Source: Rhodovulum sp. P5 (lineage in GTDB: Bacteria > Pseudomonadota > Alphaproteobacteria > Rhodobacterales > Rhodobacteraceae). From it: a stretch of DNA of 64,000 nt. Location of the stretch: NCBI RefSeq assembly GCF_002079305.1, contig NZ_CP015039.1, positions 2,960,001-3,024,000 of the forward strand. The letters are read 5' to 3'. Below the pieces are notes generated by a model, which searched no databases, was not told where the DNA came from, and was given only the letters and a program-made list of their open reading frames with translations. Both the position numbers and the translations under genes were made by a program. This document shows positions 27,074 to 35,302 of this stretch, in pieces (the stretch's first letter is position 1; the number at the start of each line of letters is the position of its first letter).

Positions 27074-28468
27074 ATGGTTGACGACGATCCGTTCGCCGAA
27101 CCAGACGACAACGAACGCACGGTGATCCGTCCCAACCCCGCCGGGCGGCGGCCGGTTCTGGCCCCCCAGCCCGGCCCGCCCAAACCGCTGCCGAACACCA
27201 CCCCGCCGGCCCCGCGGCAGGACGCCAGCACCGGCACCCTGGCCGAACTTGGCGCCGCGATGACCGGCCCGAATGCGTTGAACGCGGCGGCGGCGAACCT
27301 GTTTGCGCTGATCGGCCGGGTGCGCAACCGCGCCCAGCATCCCAACCCGGATGAGTTGCGCCGTTCCGTCGTGGCGGAAATCCGGGCGTTCGAAAGCCGC
27401 GCCCTGCAGGCGGGCATCGACCAGCAAAAGGCGCGCGTGGCGCGATATGCCCTGTGCGCGACCATCGACGATATCGTGCTGAACACGCCCTGGGCGGCAG
27501 AGTCCAGTTGGGCGCAACAAAGCATGGTGGCGACCTTCCACCGCGAAACCGTGGGCGGCGACCGGTTCTACGACCTGCTGGCCCGGCTGGAACAGGACCC
27601 GGCGAACAATATCGAACTGCTGGAATTCCTGTATACCTGCCTGTCGCTCGGGTTCGAGGGCCGGTTGAGGGTGGAAGAGGGCGGCCGCGACCGCCATGCC
27701 GAGATCCTGCTGGGGCTCTACCGCATCATTTCCGGGCAGCGCGGGCACCCGCCGCAGGATTTGTCCCCCCATTGGGAAGGGGTGAAACGACCCCATCGGC
27801 CGCTTTCGGCGTGGAAGCCGGTCTGGATTGCGACGGGCGTGCTCAGCGCCGTGCTGCTGTGCGCGTTCCTGGCGCTCAGCTATATCCTGGGGCTGTCCAC
27901 GCAAGGGATCGCCGGGCAGCTTGCCGTGCTTGACCCGCCGGGTGTGGCCAAGCTGGACCGGCCGGCCCCGGTGGCCTTGCCGCCCCCCGTGGTCAAGGAA
28001 GACACCCGGCAACTGGAACAGGTCACCGGCTTTCTGCAAGAGGCCGTGGAGGCGGGGCTGGTCACCACCTTTCAGGACAGCAATACCATCACGGTCCGGC
28101 TGAACGGGGCGAACATGTTCGCGCCCGGGTCCGACCGGTTGCAGCCGCAATTCGAAAAGCCGCTGGAGGCCGTGGCCCGGGCGCTGAACGAAAGCACCAC
28201 CGGCCCGGTCCTGATCGCGGGGCATTCCGATAGCGACCCGATCCGGACCGCGCGCTATCCCGACAACATGGCGCTGTCGCTGGCCCGTGCCGAACGGGTG
28301 CGCAAGAAACTGGCGGGCATGGTGGACGACCCCTCGCGGCTGAGCGCCGAGGGCCGGTCGGACAGCGAACCGATCGCCACCAACGACACGGCGGCGGGCA
28401 AGGCCCAGAACCGGCGGATCGAGATCATTCTCCTGCGCGAGGGCGTGCAGCAGGGAGGGCTTGACTGA
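27074..28468 (+). CDS. tssL: T6SS membrane-complex protein TssL, with OmpA-like C-terminal domain
   Basis: 464 residues. The cytoplasmic DotU/IcmH domain covers about 70-240 (DDIVLNTPWAAESSWAQQSM, LLEFLYTCLSLGFEGRL). One transmembrane helix follows (about 247-270), then a periplasmic OmpA/MotB-like domain (about 330-460) that should bind peptidoglycan (VLIAGHSDSDPIRTARYPDN, QNRRIEIILL). The first 30 residues are acidic and contain ERTVIRPNPAGRR; T16 sits in a motif like the phosphorylated Thr region of Agrobacterium TssL, which Fha recognises. The ATG at 27074 has GGGAG upstream. Its stop overlaps the tssM start (TGATG). Confidence 0.95.
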   Translation: MVDDDPFAEPDDNERTVIRPNPAGRRPVLAPQPGPPKPLPNTTPPAPRQDASTGTLAELGAAMTGPNALNAAAANLFALIGRVRNRAQHPNPDELRRSVVAEIRAFESRALQAGIDQQKARVARYALCATIDDIVLNTPWAAESSWAQQSMVATFHRETVGGDRFYDLLARLEQDPANNIELLEFLYTCLSLGFEGRLRVEEGGRDRHAEILLGLYRIISGQRGHPPQDLSPHWEGVKRPHRPLSAWKPVWIATGVLSAVLLCAFLALSYILGLSTQGIAGQLAVLDPPGVAKLDRPAPVALPPPVVKEDTRQLEQVTGFLQEAVEAGLVTTFQDSNTITVRLNGANMFAPGSDRLQPQFEKPLEAVARALNESTTGPVLIAGHSDSDPIRTARYPDNMALSLARAERVRKKLAGMVDDPSRLSAEGRSDSEPIATNDTAAGKAQNRRIEIILLREGVQQGGLD

Positions 28469-31400
28469 TGAAGGCCGTCTGGAACGCGGTGACCTCGACG
28501 ATCGGGATCCTGATCATCGTGGCACTGATCTTCTCGCTGGGGATATGGCTGGTCGGCCCGCTCTTGGCGATTGGAGAGGCCCGGCCCTTCGACACCGTGA
28601 TGGGACGGCTGATCGGGCTGGCGGTGCTGTGGCTGATCACCCTGATCGTGATCCTGATCGTTCTGCTGACCGGGCGCAAGCGCGAGGAGAAGATCGCCGA
28701 GGAAATCACCCACGAGGCCGAGGACGCCGCGCTGGACGACGCCCATGTTCAGGAAGAAATCGTGGAGATGCGCGACAAGCTGCGCCGCGCGTTGAAAACC
28801 CTGCGCGGGGCCAAGGGCGGGCGCAAGCGGCTGTACGATCTGCCGTGGTACGTGATCATCGGCCCGCCTGGCGCGGGCAAGACCACCGCGATTGCCAATT
28901 CAAAGCTGAACTTCCCGCTGGAGGATGAATTCGGCAAGGCCGCGCTGGCCGGTGTCGGCGGTACGCGCAATTGCGACTGGTGGTTCACGGATGAGGCGGT
29001 GATCATCGACACCGCCGGGCGCTATACCACGCAGGACAGCGATGCCGAGGCCGACAACGCCGCGTGGCAGGGCTTTTTGAAGATGCTGAAACGCCAGCGC
29101 CAGCGCCAGCCGATCAACGGCGCGCTGGTGGCGATCAGCCTGTCGGATCTGTCCAACCAGGACGAGATCACGCGCAAGGCCCATGCTCAGGCCGTGCGCC
29201 GCCGCCTGCATGAACTGCGCAGCCAGCTTGGCGTGCGGTTCCCGGTCTATGTGCTGTTCACCAAGGCCGACCTTGTGGCGGGCTTTGCCGAATTTTTCGA
29301 CCGGCTCGGCAAGGAGGGGCTGGCGCAGGTCTGGGGCGTGACGCTGCCCCTGCCCAAGGGCCGCGACAAGACCCCGGTCTGGCAGGCGCTGGAGCCGGAA
29401 TTCGACGCGCTGTTGAACCGCCTGAACGAACAGGTCCTGATGCGCATGCAGGAGGAGCAGGACCCCCAGCGCCGGGCGCTGATCGCCTCCTTCCCCTCTC
29501 AGGTCGCCTCGCTGAAACCGGTGGCAGAGGAATTCCTGTCAGAGCTGTTCCAGGACAACAGCTATGAACACAAACAGCTTCTGCGCGGAGTCTATTTCAC
29601 CTCGGGCACGCAGGAAGGCACGCCCATCGACCGGCTTATGATGGGCATGGCGCGCACCTTCGGGATCGGGCGGCAGGCCATCGGTTCGGGGCGGGGCACG
29701 GGGCTGTCCTATTTCCTGACGGACCTTTTTACCGATGTCATCTTCGGCGAGGCGGGGCTGGTCAGTGCCGATGACAAGGTCGAACGCCGCTATCGGTGGA
29801 GCAAGCGGCTGGCCATTGCCGCCGCGGTTCTGGTGACGCTGGGGCTGGGCGCGATGTGGACGCGCAGCTATCTGGGCAACCGGGCGCTGGCGGCCGAGAC
29901 GCTGACCCAGATCGCCGCCTATCGCTATTGCATTGAGGGCGTGCCCGCGGTGCGGGGCGCCGGGGCCGCGCAGTCCGATGAATCGCCCGAGGCCGTGCAG
30001 CTTGCGACGGCGGCCGGTTGCACCGGCGCGGGCGTGCCGCCCAGCCCGATATCCGACAGCGACATCATTCAGGTGGTGCCAGCGCTGAACATCGCGGCCG
30101 GTTTCCCCGGGCAAGACAGCGACTCCGCGCGCCCCACGGGCCTTGGCTGGGGGCTGTATCAAGGGGACCGGATCGGCAACCACGCGCGGCAATCCTATCG
30201 CGCGGCGCTGAACCAGCATTTCCTGCCGCGCATCATCCTGCGGCTGGAAGAGCAGATGAGCCGCAGCATAAACGAGCCCGATTTCCTGTACGACGCGCTG
30301 AAGACCTATCTGATGCTGGGCCAGTTGGGGCCGATGGACCGCGACTATGTCGCCGCGTGGCTGGCCGATGACTGGCTGACCAGCTTCCCCGGCGCCTCGC
30401 TGGAAGGCGAGCGGGAGGCGCTGAACCGTCATCTTGCGGCGCTGCTGGCCCAACCGATGGAGCGGATCGAGTTGAACGCCGACCTTGTGGCGCAGGTGCA
30501 GGACGTGCTGACCCGGATGCCGCTGGCAGAGCGTGTCTATAGCGGCATCATCCAAAGCGACGCGGCAAAGGCGCTGCCCGATTTCCGGCTGACCGATATC
30601 GGTGGGCCGAAACTGGCCAGCGCGATGACCCGCCCCTCGGGCGCGAAGCTGAACGAGGGGGTCGAGGGCATCTTCACCCGGCGCGGCTTCAACGAGGTTT
30701 TCCTGACCGAGGCGGTGAATGTCGCGGCCCGGGTGCAGGGCGAAAGCTGGGTTCTGGGCGCCAGTGTCGAGGACCAGCAGAGCGACCAGACGCTGATCGC
30801 GCTCAGCCGCGATGTGCTGGACCTCTACTATACCGACTATGTGCTGGCCTATGACCAGTTGCTGGGCGATATCGACATCATCCCGATCAAGGATCTGTCG
30901 CGCGCGGTAGAGGTGACGCAGATCCTTTCCGGACCGGCATCGCCGATCGCCAACATCCTGACGGCGGTACATTTCGAAACCCGGCTGGCCGAACCGCTGG
31001 AGGACGGCGACAGCGCGGCCAAGGGCGGCCCGCCGAAAAAGGCGCCGGGCAAGGCCGGCAAGGTCGTCGGGGCCGCGGGCAAGGTTGCGGGGCGCGAGGT
31101 GTTTTACCGGCTCGGCACAAACAGCCGTATCTTCCTTGAAGAGGTGCAGAAGACCCGCCCGCCGGGGCCCGATGGCCTGCCGCCGCCCCCGGGCACCTAT
31201 GTCCAGAACGAATTCAAGTGGCTGGATGAGCTTGTCTCAAGCCAGGATGGTCAGCCCTCCGAACTCGACAGTCTGATTTCGCTTCTGGCCTCGGTCTATG
31301 ACGATCTCAACCGGATGAGCATCGCGGGCGGCGTGTCGGATCTGGGCGCCAGCAGTGCCGCATTGGTCAATTTCCGCGCCGCTGCCGGGCGGCTGGAAGG

Positions 31401-32166
31401 GCCGATGAAGCGCTGGGCGGCGCAGATCGCGGTGGGGTCGACCGATGTCACCGTGGGGGGGACCCGCGCGGCGATCAGCGCCAAGTGGCAGGCAGAGGTT
31501 CTGCCCACCTGCCTGCAGGTCACCGGCAATACCTATCCGTTCAAGCGCGGCGCGCGGACCGAGGCGCCGATGCAGGATTTCGGGCGGCTCTTTGGCCCGC
31601 AGGGGCTGATCGACAGCTTCTTCACCCAGACGCTGGCGCAATATGTCAACACCGCCACCAATCCGTGGTCCTGGAAAGAGGTCAACGGCGGCGATCTGGG
31701 GATATCGCAAAACGTGCTGGTGCAGATGCAGCACGCTGCGGCCATCCGCGACGCGTTCTTCACCGGCAGCCAGTTGCCGCAGATCCGGTTTCAGGTGACG
31801 CCGCAGGCGCTGGACCCCGATGCCCGCAGCGTGACATGGGAAATCGACGGCCAGAAGGTGGAATTCAGCCAGCGCGCCGATCCGCGTCCCCTTGCGATCA
31901 CATGGCCCGGCGCGGTCGGTCTGAGCCAGGTGGAGTTCCGGCGGCCCAAGCGCAACTCGGTCAACGAGCTTCGGCGCGATGGGTCATGGGCGCTGTTCCG
32001 CATCCTCGACGCGGCGGCGGTGCGGCCCACGAACGCGGCGGACCGCACGCGGGTGACCTTCAATGTCGGCGGGCGGATCGCGATCTTCGAGATTCAGGCG
32101 GGGTCGTTGTCCAACCCCTTCGCCCTGCCGAGCCTGACCCGCTTCAGCTGCCCGCAGAGCTTCTGA
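28468..32166 (+). CDS. tssM: T6SS membrane-complex protein TssM with ATPase motif
   Basis: IcmF-family inner-membrane protein of 1232 residues spanning the periplasm. Two N-terminal membrane helices (about 9-32 and 47-68), a cytoplasmic NTPase domain with Walker A GPPGAGKT (132-139), GVGGTRNCDWWFTDEAVIID, and a third membrane helix (about 448-468), then a large periplasmic domain (about 470-1232). Pairs with TssL, whose start-stop overlap it shares. The NTPase motif is intact, as in Agrobacterium TssM, where ATP hydrolysis matters. A second TssM is at 45823. TssJ, the usual lipoprotein partner, was not found nearby. Confidence 0.96.
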   Translation: MKAVWNAVTSTIGILIIVALIFSLGIWLVGPLLAIGEARPFDTVMGRLIGLAVLWLITLIVILIVLLTGRKREEKIAEEITHEAEDAALDDAHVQEEIVEMRDKLRRALKTLRGAKGGRKRLYDLPWYVIIGPPGAGKTTAIANSKLNFPLEDEFGKAALAGVGGTRNCDWWFTDEAVIIDTAGRYTTQDSDAEADNAAWQGFLKMLKRQRQRQPINGALVAISLSDLSNQDEITRKAHAQAVRRRLHELRSQLGVRFPVYVLFTKADLVAGFAEFFDRLGKEGLAQVWGVTLPLPKGRDKTPVWQALEPEFDALLNRLNEQVLMRMQEEQDPQRRALIASFPSQVASLKPVAEEFLSELFQDNSYEHKQLLRGVYFTSGTQEGTPIDRLMMGMARTFGIGRQAIGSGRGTGLSYFLTDLFTDVIFGEAGLVSADDKVERRYRWSKRLAIAAAVLVTLGLGAMWTRSYLGNRALAAETLTQIAAYRYCIEGVPAVRGAGAAQSDESPEAVQLATAAGCTGAGVPPSPISDSDIIQVVPALNIAAGFPGQDSDSARPTGLGWGLYQGDRIGNHARQSYRAALNQHFLPRIILRLEEQMSRSINEPDFLYDALKTYLMLGQLGPMDRDYVAAWLADDWLTSFPGASLEGEREALNRHLAALLAQPMERIELNADLVAQVQDVLTRMPLAERVYSGIIQSDAAKALPDFRLTDIGGPKLASAMTRPSGAKLNEGVEGIFTRRGFNEVFLTEAVNVAARVQGESWVLGASVEDQQSDQTLIALSRDVLDLYYTDYVLAYDQLLGDIDIIPIKDLSRAVEVTQILSGPASPIANILTAVHFETRLAEPLEDGDSAAKGGPPKKAPGKAGKVVGAAGKVAGREVFYRLGTNSRIFLEEVQKTRPPGPDGLPPPPGTYVQNEFKWLDELVSSQDGQPSELDSLISLLASVYDDLNRMSIAGGVSDLGASSAALVNFRAAAGRLEGPMKRWAAQIAVGSTDVTVGGTRAAISAKWQAEVLPTCLQVTGNTYPFKRGARTEAPMQDFGRLFGPQGLIDSFFTQTLAQYVNTATNPWSWKEVNGGDLGISQNVLVQMQHAAAIRDAFFTGSQLPQIRFQVTPQALDPDARSVTWEIDGQKVEFSQRADPRPLAITWPGAVGLSQVEFRRPKRNSVNELRRDGSWALFRILDAAAVRPTNAADRTRVTFNVGGRIAIFEIQAGSLSNPFALPSLTRFSCPQSF

Positions 32167-32867
32167 TGACGGTGGAGTTCGGCGCCTATGGCAAGATCCC
32201 CGCGATGGGGGATTTTCTTAGGATCGGTCTGGACCCGGGGTTCACCCGGGGCTGGGACGGGTGGCTGCAATCGGCGATGGCCACGGCCCGTGACCGGCTG
32301 GGGGAGCGGTGGACGGCGTGCTACATGTCCGCCCCGATCTGGCGCTTCACCCTGCCCGCGGGGCTTCTGGACGACGATCCGTTCCTTGGCGTGACGATGC
32401 CCTCGGTCGACCGGGTCGGGCGGCAGTTCCCCCTGACGCTGGCCGCGCGCCTGCCCGCCATGCCGGCGGCCACATCGGTTTCGGTGCACCTTGCCTCTGA
32501 TGCCTGTTTCACGGCGCTGGAGGAGGCCGCTCTCCATGCGCTTGAAGACAGCACCGACAGCGCCGCACTCGCTGCACGGTTGCAGGTCGTTCCCGCGCCA
32601 GAGGTGCCCGGTCACAGTGTTGCAGCAATGTCAGGGTCGGCGATTCTATGTGAGGCGCCCGATGCCGGCGGGCTTGCCCGGGCGCTTGCCGGGACCCTAA
32701 CCTTGACGCAGGAGGGGGCGCCGCTCAGCCTGTGGTCCTGCATTTTCGGGCCGGGGCGGCGTCTGATGACCATGCCGGGACTGCCCGAAGACGACGACAT
32801 GGCAGCCCTGTTCGATCCGGAGGACGCGCGATGGACGGTGTCTATGCCTACAGGGAGAACAGCTTGA
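32166..32867 (+). CDS. tagF: T6SS-associated repressor protein TagF
   Basis: 233-residue TagF/ImpM-family protein. Recognised by FGAYGKIPAMGDFLRIGLDP at the N-terminus and PSVDRVGRQFPLTL in the middle. In Pseudomonas and Agrobacterium TagF blocks the T6SS post-translationally, by acting on Fha, in parallel with the phosphorylation pathway. The ATG at 32166 overlaps the tssM stop (TGATG). It overlaps the next gene, pppA, by 37 bp. In Agrobacterium TagF and PppA are fused in one protein; here they are separate but tightly coupled. Confidence 0.92.
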   Translation: MTVEFGAYGKIPAMGDFLRIGLDPGFTRGWDGWLQSAMATARDRLGERWTACYMSAPIWRFTLPAGLLDDDPFLGVTMPSVDRVGRQFPLTLAARLPAMPAATSVSVHLASDACFTALEEAALHALEDSTDSAALAARLQVVPAPEVPGHSVAAMSGSAILCEAPDAGGLARALAGTLTLTQEGAPLSLWSCIFGPGRRLMTMPGLPEDDDMAALFDPEDARWTVSMPTGRTA

Positions 32868-33577
32868 CGATCTTCAGGCACAGCGCGGTCACCCATACGG
32901 GACGCGTGCGCAAGATCAACGAGGACAGCATCCTCTCGCTGCCCGACCACCGTATCTGGGTCGTGTCCGACGGAATGGGGGGGCATGAGGCTGGCGATTT
33001 CGCCAGCCAGACGGTGACCGCGGCGGTGGCCGCCCTTCCGCCTGATATGGGGCCCAAGGAAATGATGCGGGCCCTGCGCGGGGCGATCCATGACGCCCAT
33101 GCCCAGATCCTGGCCGAAAGCGAACGCAGTGCCCGCGGCGTGATCGGGGCCACGGTTGTGGCGCTGATCCTGACCGACGATCATTTCGCGGCGTTCTGGG
33201 CGGGGGACAGTCGGCTTTACTGTCTGCGCGATGGCGAACTTGACATGCTGACCCACGACCATTCGGTTCTGGCCGATCTGGTCCTGTCCGGCGCGATGAC
33301 GTGGGAAGAGGCCGAACGGCACCCGGAGTCGAATGTCATCACCCGCGCCGTGGGCGTCGGCGACCCGCTGGAGCTGGACAAGATCCGCGGCGATGTGCGC
33401 CCGGGCGACCGGTTCCTTCTGTGCTCGGACGGGCTGACCAAGCATCTGGGCCTTGCCGACCTTGCCGCCGTCTTGCGCGCCGAACCGATGGAGACGGTCG
33501 CCGAGAAGCTGGTCTCACGCGCCCTTGAAGGCGGGGGCACCGACAATATATCCGCCATAGTCGTGGATGTCGTTTGA
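32831..33577 (+). CDS. pppA: PP2C-family Ser/Thr phosphatase PppA (first copy)
   Basis: 248-residue phosphatase that would reverse PpkA-dependent threonine phosphorylation. PP2C motifs are present: RKINEDSILS, VVSDGMGGHEAGDFAS (metal-binding DGMGGH), ARGVIGATVVALIL, WAGDSRLY and CSDGLTKHL, with GGTDNISAIVV at the end. Start: the ATG at 32831 has GGAGG 7 nt upstream and is used; a TTG at 32864 with GGGAG upstream is an alternative overlapping the tagF stop. A paralogue at 49329 lies just before ppkA. No kinase gene sits next to this copy. Confidence 0.93.
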   Translation: MDGVYAYRENSLTIFRHSAVTHTGRVRKINEDSILSLPDHRIWVVSDGMGGHEAGDFASQTVTAAVAALPPDMGPKEMMRALRGAIHDAHAQILAESERSARGVIGATVVALILTDDHFAAFWAGDSRLYCLRDGELDMLTHDHSVLADLVLSGAMTWEEAERHPESNVITRAVGVGDPLELDKIRGDVRPGDRFLLCSDGLTKHLGLADLAAVLRAEPMETVAEKLVSRALEGGGTDNISAIVVDVV

Positions 33578-33582
33578 GGGAT

Positions 33583-34431
33583 ATGGCCGAAACCGCCCAT
33601 ATGCGGGCCGTCCCGTGGATCATAGGCGCGATCGTTGTGATCGCCGCCACTCTTCTTGCTTTGCTGTTTCTGCCGAAACTGTCGTTGCCCGTGGGCGGCG
33701 GCGCAGGTGTGGACAGCGCCGCGCGGATCGAGCTGGAGCGCCTGCGCTTCCAGATCGATGCCCTGCAAGACCGCACCGAAGAGCTTGAAAACCGGCTGCG
33801 CAGTCTTGAGGAGAGCCGCGCTTCGCCGCCCGCGTCCGACCGGCCCCGCACCACCTTTCGGCAAGAGGGACCGAACGCGATCCTCGACGCCTATGCCAAG
33901 GTGGTGCTGATCGCCGACCGGCAGAACGTCAACCGCGGCATCACCGTCGCCACCCCGGCCTTTCTGGAAGAGATGTTCGGAAAGCCGCGCGAGGCGCTGA
34001 GCGACCAGTGCGAGCCGATGACCAACGCCAAGCTGAAGGACTTGCTGAAGCTGGAGGAGGTCGGGCCGATCCGCGTGAACATGCTGCAACCGGCCATCGA
34101 CAGCCTGCGCCGCGTGTTCCAGCGGATCGAGGACTCCGACCCCGATCTTTACAGCCTGATCGACAGTTCAGGGTCGCTTTGCGTGCGTCAGATCCGCGGC
34201 ACGGTCGGGCGGGCCTCCACCCACGCGTTCGGGCTTGCGCTGGATGTGAACATTCAGGGGCATCTCGACACCTTCGCCGATGGGCGCACGCAGCTTGGGC
34301 TGATCCTGATCGCGGATTACTTCCACGAGGAAGGCTGGGTCTGGGGTGCCGGTTTCTCGCGCGAGGACAGCATGCATTTCGAGGTCAGCAAGCAGCAGCT
34401 TCTGGAATGGCGCGACCAGGGCATCCTCTGA
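33583..34431 (+). CDS. Membrane-anchored M15-family peptidoglycan peptidase
   Basis: 282 residues, last gene of the main T6SS operon. One N-terminal membrane helix (about 9-30) is followed by a coiled coil (about 43-72) and a C-terminal peptidase domain with the M15 zinc site: H214 and D221 in STHAFGLALDVN, and H265 in EDSMHFEV, with D262 as catalytic acid. M15 enzymes cut peptidoglycan cross-peptides. The anchor points to a periplasm-facing, cell-bound enzyme rather than a secreted toxin, similar in concept to TagX of Acinetobacter, which opens the wall for T6SS assembly. The start is the ATG at 33583; a TTG at 33574 is possible. It starts 5 bp after pppA. Confidence 0.85.
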   Translation: MAETAHMRAVPWIIGAIVVIAATLLALLFLPKLSLPVGGGAGVDSAARIELERLRFQIDALQDRTEELENRLRSLEESRASPPASDRPRTTFRQEGPNAILDAYAKVVLIADRQNVNRGITVATPAFLEEMFGKPREALSDQCEPMTNAKLKDLLKLEEVGPIRVNMLQPAIDSLRRVFQRIEDSDPDLYSLIDSSGSLCVRQIRGTVGRASTHAFGLALDVNIQGHLDTFADGRTQLGLILIADYFHEEGWVWGAGFSREDSMHFEVSKQQLLEWRDQGIL

Positions 34432-34446
34432 CCAGCGCCGTCGCAC

Positions 34447-34962
34447 CTATTGCGTCAGGGCGTTCAGACCCGCCGTTACCCCCTTCAGCGACACGTTGAA
34501 CAGCACCGCCTCCTCCCGGTTCACCGGGCGGTAGCCGATGATCATGCGCACACCCCGGCGCAGCGCGGCGGTTTCGTCCGCTGTCAGCAAGCGCGAGGCC
34601 GAGCAGGCCCGGTCGCTGCAGGTGCGCCATTGCAGGGGCAGGGTCCCTTCGGTGCCGTCGATGCGGTAGCCCGGGGTGATGGGCAGGAACATCCCCGTGG
34701 GGGTATTCAGCACCATCAGCGTCCGCTGTTCGCCCTCTACCGTCACCTCGCGGAGGACGACCTCGCCCAGCAGGGCGCCGGTTTCGCGGAAGGTCAGCGT
34801 CTGCTTGATCGCGCAGACGGTCTGGTTCATGGCTGGCGCCTCGCAGATCACCTGCCAGTCGCCAAAGCTTGCCCCGTTGGCCACCGGCGTTTGCGCCGCG
34901 GCCGGAAGCACCGGGACAGCGGCCAGCAATCCGGCGAAAAGAACACGCTTCAAGCTCGTCAT
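34447..34962 (-). CDS. Secreted IalB-family protein
   Basis: 171-residue exported protein of the invasion-associated locus B family, common in Rhodobacterales and Rhizobiales. A signal peptide (MTSLKRVLFAGLLAAVPVLP, AAAQ) is followed by the IalB fold: FGDWQVICEAP and CAIKQTLTF, then the LPITPGYRIDGTEGTLPLQW segment and a Cys pair in RTCSDRACSASRL. Its role outside Bartonella is not known. The ATG at 34962 has GGAGG upstream; an upstream in-frame extension to 35064 lacks support. It converges on the M15 peptidase and diverges from the autotransporter. Confidence 0.88.
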   Translation of the reverse strand: MTSLKRVLFAGLLAAVPVLPAAAQTPVANGASFGDWQVICEAPAMNQTVCAIKQTLTFRETGALLGEVVLREVTVEGEQRTLMVLNTPTGMFLPITPGYRIDGTEGTLPLQWRTCSDRACSASRLLTADETAALRRGVRMIIGYRPVNREEAVLFNVSLKGVTAGLNALTQ

Positions 34963-35302
34963 GGCAAGTCCCCCTCCGACACTTCTTCGGGGATAGAACC
35001 CGCGCCCCCAGTCTGCAACCTCTATCTGTTTCGCGTCAGGATAGAGCCATCGACGGCGCCGCAACCTTCTGCTGTGACAAACGGGTCACAACCCCCGACC
35101 GGGGTCGTTCACGATCCCGCGACGCTTCCTTCAAACTTGACTAAATGTCTGCGCTGCGCCGACAGTTGACATGAGCGATGCGCATGCCGGCGGTCGGACC
35201 AAGCGAGATGTCGGCGCCATGCCCGGGGGGATGTGAGACCCGTCCGGGCTTGGCGCATGTCCCGGGGTCCCGCCACGTCACACTGGGGAAGGACGAAAAT
35301 TC
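34963..35302. other. 340-bp divergent intergenic region with an 18-bp palindrome
   Basis: No gene seen. It holds the promoters of ialB (leftward) and the autotransporter (rightward). The clearest site is TGTGAC-N6-GTCACA at 35073-35090, an exact inverted repeat that looks like a dimeric regulator site; the half-site spacing is two bases longer than a canonical CRP site. A TTGACA hexamer at 35166-35171 is a good -35 element, but no matching AT-rich -10 follows. Confidence 0.5.
35073..35090. promoter_or_regulatory. Candidate operator TGTGAC-N6-GTCACA
   Basis: A perfect 6+6-bp inverted repeat with a 6-bp spacer, located 111 bp before the ialB start and 213 bp before the autotransporter start. 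Similar to CRP/FNR-type sites but with TGTGA to TCACA spacing of 8, not 6. Function is inferred only. Confidence 0.4.

Noticed and set aside
33583..34431. M15 peptidase as a secreted T6SS effector
   Set aside because: It has a clear N-terminal membrane anchor and no following immunity-like gene, so a cell-bound role is preferred.
35073..35090. Canonical CRP site
   Set aside because: TGTGA and TCACA are present, but the spacer is 8 instead of 6.
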